Source: Artemia franciscana (taxonomy: Eukaryota; Arthropoda; Branchiopoda; Anostraca; Artemiidae). From it: 64,000 bases of DNA. The notes under the pieces are model-generated. The model was not told where the DNA came from and searched no databases. It saw nothing but the letters and a program-made list of their open reading frames with translations. The stretch spans positions 19,020,038 through 19,084,037 of the forward strand of contig NC_088879.1 in assembly GCF_032884065.1 (NCBI RefSeq), in the 5' to 3' direction. A program made the translations under genes and the position numbers. Below are positions 24,008 to 60,934 of the stretch, in pieces (the stretch's first letter is position 1; every line of letters starts with the position of its first letter).

Positions 24008-25025
24008 TTCTAGTCACAAAATGTCATTGCGTCCATGTTGTCGCATTGTGACTTGCATTGAAGGCAATAATACGATTAAGAAACTGGTGTCCATTCCAGG
24101 GGCAAAAGTTTTTGTCCCCTTCTAAATTTTGTTACTGGAGAATTTTCCTTAAAAAATTGTTTTATTTGCATTGAAAAAGCAAAATAAAATCCCTTCTTAG
24201 ACTTGGGAAAATACATTTTGCCCGCCCCCATTCCCAACTACATTTCCGTGAATTAGCACCACTGAATGGATTGCCCCCCCCCCCAAAAAAAAGAAAATCC
24301 GCCAAGGAACCTTCATTTTGATCAAACACTGTTGGCTATACAATTTAGCTTGGTTGAAAGATTCCGCTTAACTAACGACGTTGTGACATACTACTCCACA
24401 ACCACTTTCTTGATACGAACTTTTTAAACAGGTGATTCCAACCCACTATGTAATCTAGGGTAAGATTTATTTATTATATTTTTTAAATTTAACTTAGCAA
24501 CGGTATGCATATTGCAACATTGGTGCACTAAAATCCTCAAGGGCATTTTAAATACTAAAGTTCATGTCCTCTGCAGTTGCCATTTTTTTAAACAAAAAGA
24601 GAATAACAAATGATTGATATATAAAAAAAGTGAAAATACAATTCCGAACAATACACAAATTCTTGGAGGATTCCTATACTGTTTGATAAATTTTTTTGGC
24701 AATAATACAATAAATATATTAACAGTCATAGCAAAATGATGGATAAAATCTTGGCGCTTCTGTAATCTTTAAATTTGAATTAGCCGACGGTTTTTCGATC
24801 GGTTCTTAAACGCCAATGGAGTCTAACAATCCGTGGCAATATTTTGCGTAAAAACTGTCGGTTGTGGACCATCGAATATGAAGAGAAGTAGCAAAGTTAC
24901 AAAAAAATTAACAAATATTTTAAAAAATTAACAAAGCAAATAAAGAAAGCAGTCTAAAAAAACCTTTAAAGAATATTAAAACGTCATGGGGCAACACTAA
25001 AAAAAAAACAGCCAGACGTACCGCC

Positions 25026-49621
<24,596 letters not shown>

Positions 49622-50404
49622 TTTTCAAGAATCTTTGCTTCCTTTCTTATGTAGATTGCTTACATATTAAATATAGCAGTGTTGACAGAATCGTTTTAGA
49701 CAAACGAATGTCATGGTGCCCAGGTTTATATTCCATGATTTAAGACAGAAAAAATTGCCTTTCTGCGACATGTGCTGGGACCCGACACTGCACCGACTTA
49801 TCATTGACAGGCTAACGATGAAAGATATACAGGTATACCGCCAGTGCCATTGGCGTGCCGGTACAACACCGGTTTGTCTACATTTAGTCTTATGTTTTTG
49901 CGGTGATCTCCATACCTCGGTGAATCAAGTAAGCTAGAATGCCACGTATATATGTAAAATTCTATAGATATTGATTTAAAACCGGAAATAAAACAATAAA
50001 AACAGAGTAGGGGGGACACAATCCCCCTGAACCTAAGTATTCTATTAAAAATGTGGTTTGGCCTCAACTAAATTGCTATACAAATGATTCTTTTACTATT
50101 CGACTAAGAAAATATGTGCTGATTCCGAATCCGAAAAGTTTAAAGCTCTAGTTCTTTCATAAATTTCAGAAATATTTTCACAATTTTGAGGTTGAAGCAA
50201 AAAATATTGATTAAGTGAATACCAGCGAATTTGATTAGATGTGTCATTTCTATGCTCTTGTTAGTTACCGATGAACATGAAATTAAATGTTTAGAGTCAA
50301 AAGAATTGTTTGGGACTCAAAGGTTTGAGTAGACTGAATTTAAGGGAGAAATTCTTGGAAAATTGTGAAAAAAGGGGTCAGCAAATTGACCCCTTCAAAT
50401 CAGC

Positions 50405-50950
50405 ACATATTTTTTTGGCCTGGTAGTGAAAGGACCATTTATATAGCAATTTGTTTGAGGTTGACCCCCTTTTTTAAAAACAATTTTCTTAGGACCTTTC
50501 ACCCAACCATACCCTATCTTAAAGCTTGATCCCAAAACAAATCTTTTGAATTTAAAAATTCAGTTTCATATTCATCAGAAAAAAGAGCAAAGTAATGACA
50601 AATCTATTTATATTTGCTAGTATTTACTCAATCAACATTTTTGCCTCAATCTGAAAAAACTTATGATTATGAAAGAGTTGGAGCGGTTAACTTTTCAGAT
50701 TCAGAATCAACACATTCTTTTTGGCCGGGTAGTGAAAAAATCATCTGTATAGTAATTTTTTTTAGATTGACCCCTCTTTTTCACAATTTTCCAAGAGCCC
50801 CTCCCCCAACCTTTGGTGGAGGAGCGTGCGTAGGTGTGTTGGCCTCAGGCGGTTTGATGCTGAGGTGAGTTATTAGTAGTAGTAGTGAAAGAATATTTGT
50901 GCAGCAATAAGTTTGAGGTTGACCCTTTTTTTTACAATTTCCCTAAGGAC
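50405..50950. repeat. Three diverged direct repeats, one joined to a LINE tail
   Basis: GGTAGTGAAA...TAG(C/T)AAT...GAGGTTGACCC occurs near 50420, 50730 and 50885. A 72-bp LINE C-terminus (GGAGGAGCGTGCGTAGGTGT, then GTTATTAGTAGTAGTAGTG) lies at 50813-50887. Confidence 0.6.
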
Positions 50951-50974
50951 ATTAAATCAAACGGGGAAGAAAAA

Positions 50975-51515
50975 ACTTTCCTGGACTTTAAGTTACGCTG
51001 ATGATTTAAGTATCCTAGTTGAAAGTGCGAAAAAAATGAAAAGATTTTTTGAAGTTTCAAAAAGATGAAATCTCTAAGAATGGGAATAAGTCAAGATGAA
51101 AGGTTGATGAAGGGTAACAAAAAGATCGATCAAGTGGACAGCTTCACTTACCTTAGCAGTATTATTGGTAAAGACGGTGGGAACAACAAAGATGTTAAAA
51201 GTAGAATAACCACGGATCAGGGTATTTTTAACAGTTGAAAAAAGTTTGTAGGAAGATAGGTCTGTGAAACAATGATTAGAATACTGGAAGCTACAGTGAT
51301 TACAGTGGTCGAATATGGTTCTGAAGCATGCCCACTTCAAAAAAAAAAAACGGAGGAAGATTTGCTAAATATTTGCCAGAGAAATTACCTGCAGAGTTTG
51401 GGGTACCCGGGTTTTTGACCGTGTTTCAAACAGTAGGCTGTACGAAAGATGTGATACAGTCCCACTTTCTAGGGCTAAAACAAGAGAAAGGTTGAGACGG
51501 CTAGGTATTTTCTGA
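50975..51515 (+). pseudogene. LINE RT C-terminal fragment with YADD
   Basis: LSYADDLSILVESAKKMK carries the RT catalytic YADD box. Shifted frames follow with KIDQVDSFTYL, SSIIG-like text, and EEDLLNICQRNYLQSLG. It is the same LINE family as 23.3 and 32.8 kb. It breaks off where the 50-bp array starts. Confidence 0.75.
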
Positions 51516-52850
51516 ATGTTAAAATACGATGAGAGTATACAAATGTGTTGTTCAAATTAAGTTATTGCTCGAACACGATGAGAAAAATGCAAATTTATTG
51601 TTCAAAATGTGTTATTGCTCAAAAGACGATGAAAATATGCAAATTTGTCACTCAAAATAAGTCGTTGCTCGGAGCACGATGAAAACATGCAAATATATTG
51701 TTCGAAATGGATTGTTGCTCGAAACGCGATACAAATGTGGAAATGTGCTGTTCAAAATGTGATGTAGCTCGAAACACGATGAAAATATGCCAATGTGTTG
51801 TTCATAAATGTGTTGTTGCTTGAAACACGATAAAATATGGATTTTTTTTTCAAACCAAGTTGTTGCTCGAAATCTAATGAAAATATGCAAATGCGTTGTT
51901 CGAAACAAGTTGTTGTTCAAAACATGGTTAAAATTTACAAATGTTTTGCTCAAAATGTGATGTTTCTCAAAACATGATGAGAACATGCAAATGCGTTCTT
52001 GCTCGAACTGCGATGAAAACAAACAAATATGTTGTTCAAAATGTGATGTTGCTCGAAACACGATGAAAATATGCAAATGTATTGTTCAAAATTTTTCTTG
52101 CTCAGAACGCGATAAAACATGCAATTTTTTCTTTAAATTTAATTGTTACTCTAAACACGATGAAAAATAAGCAAAAGTGTTGCATAAATTATAATGTTGC
52201 TGATAACACGATGAAAATATGAAAAGAAACTATTCAAAACGTGTAGTTGCTCGAAACACGATAAAAATATGCAAATGTGGTTTTCCAAGTAAGTTGTCCC
52301 TGGAAACACAACGAAAATATGCCATTGTGTTGTTCAAAATGTGTTGCTGCTCGGAACACGATGAAAGTATGCAAATGTGTTGTTCAAAATAAGTTGTTAC
52401 TCGAAACACTTTGAACATGTGCAAATGTGTTGTTGAAAATAAGCTGTTGCTCGAAACACGGCAAAAATGTGGAAATTGTTGCTCAAAATGAGATGTTGAT
52501 CAAAACATGATGATAATTTGCATATGTGGTGTTCAAAATGTTTTGATGGTCAAAACTCGATAAAAATACGCAAATTTGTTGCTTAAAATGAGTTGTTGCT
52601 CGAAACATGACTAAAATATGCACCTATGTTGGACAAAATGTGTTGTTGATCAAAACACAATGAAAATAGGTACAAATAGGTTGTTAAAACTGTTTTGTTG
52701 CTCGAAAAACGATGAAAATACGTAAATGTGTTGTTCAAACTAAGTTGTTGCTCAAAAATGGTAAAAACATGCAAATGAGTTGTTCAAAATAAGTTGCTGC
52801 TCCGAAACATGATTAAAATATGCGAATATGTTGTTCAAAACACGATAAGA
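51516..52850. repeat. 50-bp satellite array, about 27 copies
   Basis: CGATGAAAATATGCAAATG, TGTTGTTCAAAATG and TGTTGTTGCTCGAAACA recur every 50 bp (CGAT at 51677, 51727, 51777, then 51828). Units are 75-90% alike by eye. Long minus-strand open frames here are a by-product of the repeat. Confidence 0.95.
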
Positions 52851-53914
52851 GGGAGGGACGAACTTGATAGTTAAGATAATAATAAGTAAGTGTGTGGGAG
52901 GCTCGTGGTTACTTTGAGGAGTAAAGTGAGAGCCGTTCTGCGCGATAGTGAAGAATATTTATGTTTATGGGCCTCAACGTCGATTGTGTCACAGAGCAAC
53001 CTTTTAAGTTAATTTATTTCGTTTCCTTTTTTACAATAAAACCCCATGAAAATATAAATTTAAAAATCTTAGGTGCATCAGGGACAAAAAAAAATTGAAT
53101 GTGAAGTCTCCTTCCCCGGTTCCACCCTTCCTAGCCCCCCACACTACCCTAAAGTTTCAACTCCATCCCCAAAAAAATTTCCAAGATGTTACAGAGTTGC
53201 TATTTTGATAAATTGGTTACACATAGTAATTTTTGATTTACCTATGCCCCTCCTCCAAGTTAAAATATAAGGTCCAATTCAGTCCCTCCTCATCATTTCC
53301 CAAAAATTCCAAATGCATCCTCCAAGCTATCAACAAGACGTTGCAGATAATATAATTTGAAGACTCCTTTGTACTAATGCATAAAGGACACACAGCATAG
53401 GCATACATTCGATTTTATATACAAAGATTACGAAAACCTAAATTATGCGTTATATTTCCATTAAAAAAATTATTTGATCTTAAGTGACATCGAAATGAGT
53501 GACCAATTAGAATATATCCAAACATTGTCGTTTTGATTAAGACTTGTCATCCAATCAACAAGAAACTTTAAATAAGTTGTTGAATAGACTCTTGCAAAGG
53601 TTTCGAAAGTCAATTTTTATCCCCCTCCTCGTACTGACTGAAATTGCAAGCCCCTGAACACAATTACTTGACAGTTATCTCTATTCACATCTTCTGGATA
53701 TCAATTATCGAACAACGCCCAACACGTAAGTTAGTAATCCTAGACTAATTTTCAAATAATTTTAAATAAAAATATACGATTGTTATTTTACATGCGGAAA
53801 TAATTTTCCACGGGGTAATTGTCGGGATTTTCCACTGGGGAGGAGGGATTTTCTTCAGGCTAAGCGGGAAAGGATTTTTCGAGGGAAATTTTCTACGGAT
53901 GAGGGGAGGGCGGG

Positions 53915-54722
53915 CTTCATGCATAAAACAAAATGCAGATCCCATAACTCGTTATAGTACTTTCAAGTTTGCTTATTAACAATATATACTTACAAATAAA
54001 TGATAAAATCTTCCAGACCTATTGATAGCGACATCAAACCGATGGATCTTTTTGATTTTTATGATAACAGGTACATAAATACATCCTTGCAAATATAAAA
54101 GATAAAAGAAAAAAGTCTCGTTTTTCTTGAGGTGAGAGAGAGTAATCTCTCTCCCTGACCTTTCTCACTTTCCCTCTTCCCCATTTTTGCTGCAATGAAA
54201 TTAAGAATATCTCCTAGAACTTAGAAAGCACTCAGAAAAGAAATCTAAAAGAAAATACTAAGAGTATTTTGTTTTTGTGTGTTTGCTTTCAGAAAGTGGG
54301 TTCAAGTAATTTTAAGTAAATATTGTTAATGTACATATTTTCCATAGAACTGTTGGCAACAAGTAAAATATGGATTTTTTAAATCTCTGTCCATTACACC
54401 ATAAAAATAATTTTATTAACAAAGCAGATCGACTTATATTTAAAATCGACTTATGGTTTTGACGAAAATAACCAAATTATCGTGTATATCCTAGCTGTTT
54501 CATGACAGCTGTTTCATGTTCCAGCTGTTACATGACAAACTGTCATATAAGCCATTCAGAGCTTTCAAAAGAGTCCGTCAAGGAGGCACACTGTCACCGA
54601 AGCTCTTCACTTTATACGTTAATGATTTGGCAGAGTACCTTGAACACAAATGAGCCCCAGTCGTCTCACTAGCGAATTATTTACTGTTTACTTATGAGGA
54701 CACTGCTTTGGTGGCAAAGTCA
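53915..54722 (+). mobile_element. Chimeric element copy 1 with RT fragment
   Basis: It matches 61611-62537. It starts CTTCATGCATAAAAC and ends in a reverse-transcriptase piece: FRAFKRVRQGGTLSP, LFTLYVNDLAEYL, then an altered YADD (TYEDTALV). It lacks about 165 bp present in copy 2 (62193-62357). RT is cut at 54722 by the next repeat. Confidence 0.8.
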
Positions 54723-55390
54723 ACTACTCACCGCAGAACCAAGCCGCCTGAGGCCAAAAACGGTCGCTTCAGCCATTTTATCGAATATTGGTTTAATTTA
54801 AATTTCAGCAGTTTATAATTACGAACTATTTTCGATAAAGATGCATGGGGACTTGGATCCAGCTTGGGCACTTTAAACTAATTATGGTGTCCGCCCATTG
54901 CCTTTTCCACCAGTAATTTTTGTAAATTTTATACAGTGTTTCTTCTTTTTTTCATATGAAAAAAAAAGATTTCCAATATATTCAAAGACTAAGTAAAACA
55001 CGAAAGGAATGCCTCGTTTCATTTTCATATGCAAGAGTCTTGATCGTTTAAATGCAAGTTTAACTTTTTGACAAAAGATAATCAGGGGTGTCTCACTCTC
55101 TTATCAATTTGACTAAAAAGTGGAAACTTTAGTTTCTGAGAGCCCAATGACCGTTCTACTGACATTGCCAATTATTTTCTCTCTAACCATCATTGGGGGG
55201 CTTAGTAATTACTACTATCAACAACTCACCGCAGAACCAAGCCGTCTGAGGCCAAAAACAATCACTTCAGCAATTTTAATCGAATATTGCTTCAATTTAA
55301 ATTTCAGCAGTTTATAATTACGAACTATTTTCGATAAAGATGCATGGGGACTTGGATCCAGCTTGGGCACTTCAAATTAATTATGGCGAC
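54723..55390. repeat. 170-bp direct repeats, about 490 bp apart
   Basis: 54729-54895 and 55222-55390 share CTCACCGCAGAACCAAGCCG, GAATATTG(G/C)TT(T/C)AATTTAAAT and GATGCATGGGGACTTGGATC. 54896-55215 between them is AT-rich and contains nothing recognised. Confidence 0.85.
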
Positions 55391-55995
55391 AACTCATTGG
55401 CGCCGATCCCGGTGGTACTGCAATACCCGGCCAACGCGTGAAGGAAGCGGAGAAAGCCCCGACATCCCTCCAGTTTCCAAAAATCAGTTTAACATTCTGG
55501 GCCCCATGCAGGGGCCGTATCAGATATTAATAATTTATAGCCTTATTTATTTTCAATTTTTCTTTCATTTTTGCCTGTTTTCAGAGCCAAGGGAGGAGAC
55601 TGCTTCCGTGCGTTCTTTTGATATACAAATATTGCTAATAAATAATTCCTTCATTGTCCCCAGGTGTATCTCTAGTTCCGCCCAGCGATCCCCAATTTAT
55701 AAATCTATAATTCAATGGAATTTAATACCCTCCAGTGTCGAGCTATCCACAAGTTTTCGGACGCTATATAACAATGTACTAAAATCTTGATATTATATTT
55801 CTCTAAATGTTTGTTCAATTTGCTTTAATTACCCTTGTTTTCTCTTTTGTTTTTTTTTTCTTCTCTCTCTTTTTCATTTACAATTTTTTGTTGTTTTGGT
55901 CCTTAACAAGTTCGCTTCTAGGATCTTCATTATTATTGTTGTTATGTGTTTTCTTTTCTTTTTGAATAAATTGAAATTGAAAATTGAAATTGAAA
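55344..55995 (+). mobile_element. LINE 3' end with (ATTGAA)n tail
   Basis: A frame at 55600-55790 ends SPIYKSIIQWNLIPSS and RTLYNNVLKS, a LINE ORF2 C-terminus. An AT-rich untranslated region follows, with a tail AATAAATTGAAATTGAAAAT at about 55964. The same frame upstream (55386-55500) has a basic WRRSRWYCNTRP peptide that I cannot place. Confidence 0.65.
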
Positions 55996-55999
55996 CGAA

Positions 56000-57460
56000 G
56001 TCAAACTTGAAACAGATTTTTTAATGAAATATCTTTACTTAAGTTGGATGATGTGACATTGCGTGAGACATTGCTTATGTCTCACGGTGAAAACAACAGT
56101 TCTTTTGATATTTTTGTTATTATAAAATTTGTTGTTATTTTCAGGGTTTTGATTGCTGTTCCCAAATACCGAACTTTATTACAATTACCGAAGAAGAGTA
56201 AAGTTTAACGATTTTTTTTTACTCATTGCTTATGAGACATAAGCAGACATAAGCAATAATTCAACAATGATTATCAAAGCAATTATAAGAATACGAGCAG
56301 CAAAGTTTGTCAAAAAATTTATTCCCAAATAACATTCAATTAACTTATCCCTTTGTCTTTAGATTCTTGTAAACAGTACGAAACATTTCCCATTATATCA
56401 AAGTTTATCTCAAAATTTTAATGGTAAACGGAAAATTTTCCAATCAAGACTTGGACAAAATTGTCACTCAAAAAGCCAAAATCAGAAAAGATAACACCTT
56501 AAATCAGAGATATATTCTCTTGGCCCTTTAGCTGACAATGATCGGAACCAGCATTGATGAATAACGTTAATTCACGGCAATTAAGGGGGTTGGGGACAGA
56601 GAAAAGTTTTTCTTTCAAAATCCAGAGAGAACAATTCTCTTGTTTTTTTTACTTTCTTTTACAAAAATACCCCAAAAAACACCCTCATTTGCAATAAAAA
56701 TTGTCAATCCACCAGTCGACACCACTGGTATTGATTAAAAGCGCCAATTCATGGAAACTAGGGAACAAGGCAGTAGCCAATGAGCTAATCCCCGATATTT
56801 TTGTCTGACTCGTTAAAACGTAGCGCAATGCTTTTAAACAAGTTTCCGATGGGTTTAATTTTATTTATTTTTTTTGTATTCCTTCCTCAAAATAGATTTC
56901 TAAACACAGCCCAAGGGAAAGGGGAGAGGGGGCGAAAGAGTATTCTCCAGATTCCAGGCAGGGGAATCTCGTTGTCTTTTCAATTTCTTTAACAGAAATA
57001 CAATGAAAAAAAAAACAAGCCCTTTTTCAATGATAATACCACGAAGAGATTTTTTTGAATCTAAGAGGAGGAATGCAGGAAAGACATCTTGTAGAGAAAA
57101 TTTCCTTCCCTGAATTAAAGCCACTGGTTTTCCATATATGCTACATGGTAACAATGCAAGTTTTATTAAGACATTATTAAATTTACTTCCAATATTGAAA
57201 CAAAAGCTGAATATTCAATCACCTAAGAAAGATACACAGACACGAAACAGTGAGACTTTATCAGATAAATGATTGCTTACTTTATTGTATAAGTATTTGT
57301 CCTTTTCATTTGTCATTTACTTGAGTAATTCTATAATTCCATCTTCTTAATAACTATGTAGCCCAGAAGACTGTCTTGAAGAATAAATGGCCTTCAAGTA
57401 GAATTACAGTTTTATAGGAGAATTTGATCAAAGCTTATTAAACAGCTCTAAGGTTCGAAA
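56000..57460. other. No gene seen
   Basis: AT-rich sequence. Short frames have low-complexity products only. Confidence 0.45.
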
Positions 57461-57471
57461 CCATAGAAAAG

Positions 57472-57810
57472 CAGGGGCGTAATTTGTTATGGAGCTGGAA
57501 GGTGCAACTGCCCCTCCCAAAACTTGTTTTTCCCCTCCCCCGAACCTCATTCCCCTCCCCCTTCTGAAATTTAGTTTCTTCCAAAATTTAGTCTAAACTA
57601 ATAAAAACCTATAAATTTAAGGATCTACAGAAACACATTTTTTTTTTAAAGTAAATTTATAGTTCTTTTAGAGTACTAAATAGTGCCTCTGTGGTGCAAA
57701 ATGGCTTCTTTTTAGTTTTTACTGCTATTTTCACTTTATTTTGGATAAAGGGTTCCATCTTTGCTCCTCCATCGCCTTCAAGTTTGGATTTTGATGAAAT
57801 TACGCCGCTG
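57472..57810. mobile_element. hAT-type MITE with 8-bp target duplication
   Basis: The ends are CAGGGGCGTAATTTG and GAAATTACGCCGCTG (13 of 15 paired). TAGAAAAG flanks both sides (57464-57471, 57811-57818). CAG-start inverted ends plus an 8-bp duplication are the signature of the hAT superfamily. 339 bp, no transposase. Confidence 0.9.
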
Positions 57811-57819
57811 TAGAAAAGC

Positions 57820-59375
57820 AAAAGAAATGAAAAAAAAGTCCTATAAGATGGAGTCGACCTAGAAGGACTTAGTAGAAACAAAGTAGTACGAGGAAAGTTG
57901 CATTCCAAGATGGTGGTATCTTTTGATTTTTCAAAGTCAGAAGATGAATTACTTTATGCAGTAATAGTGTGTATGGATTTGAGTTAGTTTTGTTCAGATT
58001 TCTTGAGCAATGCTTTGTCTTTTACTTTTTAGCCTAAATAAATTACGTGGCTATGCTCTAAGGATAACAAATCCAGAAATAGTTACTTTTTAAGACGAAA
58101 CAAAAGAGGACTAAATGTAGCTGGGACTTGAATCGCTTTTACACCATCTAAGGGCTTAAGAAATAAATACAAGAATCGTTTCCGTTCCAATTTCGTACAG
58201 GCCTATTGGCCCGTTCATTTTAAGTTTTAATATCGCTCCTTACTTTCAGTTAAAACACCCGTTTTTTTTTTATTTAATAGTAGAGGTGACACAAGGCAGA
58301 AATTATTTGGCTTTATGTAGTATGAATCTTGTAACAAATATAAAGATTAAAAAAAATACCTCAGATAATGCCAGAGCCACATTTTAGTCATGCCTATTGG
58401 TAAATACAAAATTCTGCCGCGTGGGTATATCGTCAATATCATGTGTGATTAATAAGCAATAGCTGTTTTATCCAGAAGCAGAGTTAGGGTTCCAGCGCCC
58501 GGGGACAATATAGGATCTCCCATTATCACAATCATAATATAAGTACAATATTGACAGAAAAAATAATGAGTCTCAGTTTGGTACCCTTTCAAAGGCTACG
58601 GCCGGGGAAAACCGTCCCCCCTTGTCCTCTAGCTATGCTAGCGGTTTTATTAACAGATGTAATTATGATGTGGCTCAGGCACTATTTATTATGAAAAGGC
58701 TTTTGATTCAATTCACAGGGGATTCCCAAAGTGGAGAACGTAAGATAAGTACATTAGAGCAATAAGCGTGCTTTATTGCACATATGAAACATTAGCAATA
58801 GTAAATATAGAGATTAGTGGACAATAGTGAATATTATTATGTTTCAAAGTACAGAGTTGCGTTGTATTTTCTTCTTTGAATTTTTAGAATCATAATGATA
58901 GATTTTGATTTGTATTAAATCTTAGAAGAGGTTAGCGACGTAGAACTGTCGATGGTAGTTAAGATTTCTAGTTATATCTCTAGTTATATCTTCGGTTTAT
59001 ATTATGCAGTTGGTCTCGGATTATATACGCATTTGGAAGTCCTTTAGACAGAGAAGCGGTCAAAACAAGATAAACCTAGAACAAATGAAAATTTAAAGTT
59101 ATGGAAAAATGAGAAACTAACAAAATTGTAGAAAAAGTTGGTCTAGGCGTTTAGGTCACAGACATAATAACATATCCTTAGATTCTTTTAACCTTCTAGA
59201 GTTTAAAATACTCTATAAAATAAAGTTTAAAATACCTTGTTTCTGTATTTTCATTGAAAAACCTTTCTTTGACACTTTCCTTGAAGCAACTGAAAACAAT
59301 AAAAAAATTGTCTGCAAGATTTTTTTATAAAATTCAGTTTTTACGAGACCGTATTTTCACTATATAAGAGAATAC
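57820..59375. other. Mostly unassigned; one repeat end
   Basis: 58215-58275 carries the TTTAAGTTTTAATATCGCTC / CTTACTTTCAG 3' end of the foldback family seen at 5.3 and 8.4 kb. The rest is unassigned. Confidence 0.5.
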
Positions 59376-59379
59376 AGCA

Positions 59380-59492
59380 AAAATAGAAATACAATACAGG
59401 AACATGGATAAGGCAAAGAGAAAAAAATGGTTTGAAAAAAGAGAATGATAGCTTACGATCTGCTACAGTTGTTAGACATAAAATAGACATTT
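59380..59492 (-). pseudogene. Partial duplicate of the 59.8-kb candidate exon end
   Basis: On the minus strand, ACAACTGTAGCAGATC followed by GTAAGC repeats the 3' end and donor of the exon at 59784-60003 (ACAACTGTAGGAGACC followed by GTAAGC). The sequence beyond the donor also aligns loosely for about 70 bp. The upstream coding part is not conserved, so this looks like a decayed or partial exon duplicate. An alternative exon end cannot be excluded. Confidence 0.35.
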
Positions 59493-59783
59493 TAAGCTAG
59501 TCTAAATGTCCAAGCATCCTTAAAAAATCAAAAAAACCTAAATCTCACTACAAGATCTAAAGATAGACGACGTAACAGAACTTCTTATATTAGAGGGGAC
59601 AAATATAGTTTATTTTCCTTCCCAGAATTATCACATATTGCCTTTTGAGTTATCACGGCCGCCTCTCGACACCTTTTGTTCAATTATAAACGTGAAACAA
59701 GGAAATTTAAGCAAAATTATTGAACCAGAAAAGGGAATAAATAAAGCGAAGAGCAACCACTCAAAAATTCAGTGAGAGCTTAC

Positions 59784-60003
59784 GGTCTCCTACAGTTGTC
59801 AAGGGTTTTGGTCTGGTCTGATGTTGATTGGGTGATCCAGGGCGAAAATCCAAATCCAAAACAGCTGTTTTCATGACAGATTTGAGAGCCTTTCGGATAA
59901 ATTTTGTGTGCTCCGTTGGAGATACATTAAATGAATCGGGTTCCGAGTTTTTATGTTTCATGGCAAAAACTTTTTTCTTCGTTCTGCTAATGATGGTCGC
60001 TTG
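59784..60003 (-). CDS. Candidate internal or first coding exon of an unrecognised gene
   Basis: The minus strand has a TTTTTTAG acceptor, an open frame from the first base for 73 codons, and a GTAAGC donor after GGAGACC (phase 1). The product includes KKKVFAMKHKN, a middle part KFIRKALKSVMKTAVLDLD, and ends LTTVGD. An ATG in the frame lies at 59961. I do not recognise the protein. In favour of a real exon: clean splice signals on both sides and an open, charged, soluble-looking peptide with no transposon motifs. Against: no partner exon found nearby and no homology search possible. A decayed copy of its 3' end sits at 59448-59492. Confidence 0.35.
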
Positions 60004-60934
60004 CTAAAAAAGAGAAGCTAATTCAGTGCGTCTTGTCATACAGTAGCTAAAAAAGCACTTTTTTACGTCTAATTCTACTGCACGATGTTAAGAATTTTCC
60101 GAACTTGTTGGTAGAAAATTTCGAGTTGTTATGGCTAAGAAAATTTCTTAAACCACATTGGCCTACCATAACATAAAGAAAGAAAAAAAAAATCAAAAAT
60201 GGGGTTTTAAAGGCCAAATGAAAATACTGGAGAAAACTAAGAAAGCGAATATTTTGATAGAATAGCCGCCTCTCTTCTTCAGTGCGAACAAAATAATATT
60301 ATCAGGAAAAAAGCAAAAAGTAAAAACCAAACGCGGAAAGTACAACAAAACCAATGAGCCTGCTTTCATTAAAAAAAAAAAAATTAAAGATCATTTGTTA
60401 AAAAGTAGGTGATTTTTTTTAGAGGAGGGGGGGCAGGGAAGGGGTCTGTCAAAAGTGGTATAGGGTGATTGTCGGGGCTGTTATGTGTTTTTTTGTTGGG
60501 GGGGGGTTGAATATTGTGTTGTTTTTTTTAAATGAGAAAGATTGATTTGAAGTTTGAGTTAATCATGGTTATGTTATGATTTGTAATGGAATATATATTT
60601 TTATTTCTTACTGCCGTACGTCTACAAAGCTGTAAAGTTTTTCTTAGTGCGGCAGCATTCTATAAAAGATGTGTTTTGGTTTTGTATGTGAAGAAAATTA
60701 AATAAAAAAAAACTTTCCAAAAAATTAAATAAAAGAACAAAAATTAAAAGAATCAAATTCAAATACCTAACAACAATAAAGCGAGTTATTCGCCATTATC
60801 CGGGATTTGTACAAAATCCAAACAAACATGAACAGCCATCGACGGATACTAACGAACAAATAAGAAATGAAAGAAAAATGCATTCACTCGAACAAACGAA
60901 GTAGCAATTGAATAAATTGGAGAACTAGGTCACC

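Noticed and set aside
49713-49937. 74-residue plus-strand frame just upstream of RBM8A, as a divergent gene
   Set aside because: No family resemblance, no splice sites of note and no repeat elsewhere to support it.
51648-52076. 142-residue minus-strand open frame with HIFIVFRATTHFE-like repeats
   Set aside because: It comes from the 50-bp satellite. The unit length is not a multiple of three, and the frame shifts through all phases.
55344-55790. 148-residue plus-strand open frame as a host gene
   Set aside because: Its C-terminal half is a LINE ORF2 end followed by a LINE tail.
57450-57465. GGTTCGAAACC, a match to a tRNA B box
   Set aside because: No matching A box or cloverleaf lies upstream.
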